64,000 nt of DNA, from NCBI RefSeq assembly GCF_041677825.1, contig NZ_JBAYPG010000002.1, positions 124,001 through 188,000 on the forward strand, read 5' to 3'. This document shows, piece by piece, positions 63,794-64,000 of this stretch. The notes under the pieces are model-generated. The model made no database searches and was not told where the DNA came from. It worked only from the letters and a program-made list of their open reading frames with translations. The translations under genes and the position numbers were made by a program. Positions within the stretch are counted from its first letter, which is position 1. Each line of letters opens with the position of its first letter. Source of the DNA: Castellaniella sp041677825. Its GTDB lineage: Bacteria > Pseudomonadota > Gammaproteobacteria > Burkholderiales > Burkholderiaceae_B.

Positions 63794-64000
63794 TCAGTCT
63801 TCAAATGGCGTCGGACGCGGCGTGGCATCTGAAGATGGCGGCAGAATCGGCAGCACGATTTCGGGCTGCTTGCCGGTGAGCGACTTCAGGAATGCCACGA
63901 TCTGGGCATTTTCCTCGTCTGAATAATGCCGGCCGAGTTGCAGCCTGCCCATGATGTCCACCGCTTCCGCCAGCGTATCGACCGCGCCATCATGAAAATA
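63794..64000 (-). CDS. cytochrome c peroxidase-type protein, 3' end only
   Basis: The last 68 codons are present; the rest lies beyond the window. The residues YFHDGAV, then LAEAVDIMGRLQLGRHYSDEENAQIVAFLKSLTG, match the C-terminal haem domain of dihaem cytochrome c peroxidases/MauG-like proteins. A Pro-rich tail (LPPSSDATPRPTPFED) ends it. It converges with the SDR gene, 38 bp apart. It would reduce peroxide in the periplasm. Confidence 0.85.
   Translation of the reverse strand, partial: YFHDGAVDTLAEAVDIMGRLQLGRHYSDEENAQIVAFLKSLTGKQPEIVLPILPPSSDATPRPTPFED

Overview
The window reads as a high-GC betaproteobacterial chromosome segment, probably Burkholderiales and Alcaligenaceae-like. This is an inference from gene content (dissimilatory nitrate reductase with NsrR/NnrS, AzlCD, several branched-chain-amino-acid-type (HAAT) ABC transporters, CaiB/acyl-CoA dehydrogenase genes, AccA-TilS-LysC order) and was not confirmed by any search. 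No phage, integrase, transposase or CRISPR array could be supported.

Layout. 0-10.8 kb: nitrate respiration and nitric-oxide handling. nnrS and nsrR lie on +. On the opposite strand is a narK-narG-narH-narJ-narI-ppiC operon with a near-perfect FNR/ANR box upstream of narK. 10.9-20.4 kb: serA (18-bp perfect palindrome over its ribosome-binding site), the ovothiol enzyme ovoA, a MASE3-PAS-GGDEF-EAL protein with a degenerate GGDEF, a DMT exporter, ung and azlCD. 20.5-24.8 kb: a branched-chain-amino-acid-type ABC operon that lacks livF and whose LivG has an abnormal signature motif.

24.9-35.7 kb: largely housekeeping. It holds a P-loop kinase-like gene, a lipoprotein, a fused SpmA/SpmB-type membrane protein followed by a 9-bp tandem repeat, lpxH, a cyclophilin that looks like an exported/cytoplasmic chimera, a TPR protein, cysS, a DNA glycosylase, accA, tilS, lysC and tRNA-Ser(GCU) with its terminator. 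35.8-45.3 kb: an acyl-CoA dehydrogenase, an Ap4A phosphorylase-like gene, a TerC-CBS-CorC protein, suhB, trmJ, cysE, an MscS channel and an LtaS-like sulfatase-fold enzyme. 45.4-54.0 kb: a class-V PLP enzyme beside a polar amino-acid ABC transporter, then a four-gene acyl-CoA operon (family III CoA transferase, two acyl-CoA dehydrogenases, enoyl-CoA hydratase).

54.0-62.9 kb is visibly AT-richer (for example 27 G/C of 60 at 57481-57540). It carries a co-directional cassette: a HAAT binding protein, a nitrilase, a second HAAT binding protein and a complete livHMGF set. The likely role is uptake linked to nitrile hydrolysis, and the composition suggests horizontal acquisition. A 1.2-kb stretch without a credible gene, containing a short tandem repeat, separates it from a high-GC SDR gene and the 3' end of a cytochrome-c-peroxidase-type gene running off the right edge.

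Most promising leads: the nitrilase/two-binding-protein cassette, the livF-less ABC operon with its unusual LivG, the exported/cytoplasmic cyclophilin chimera, the serA leader palindrome, OvoA with no adjacent lyase, and the 9-bp repeat that begins at a stop codon.
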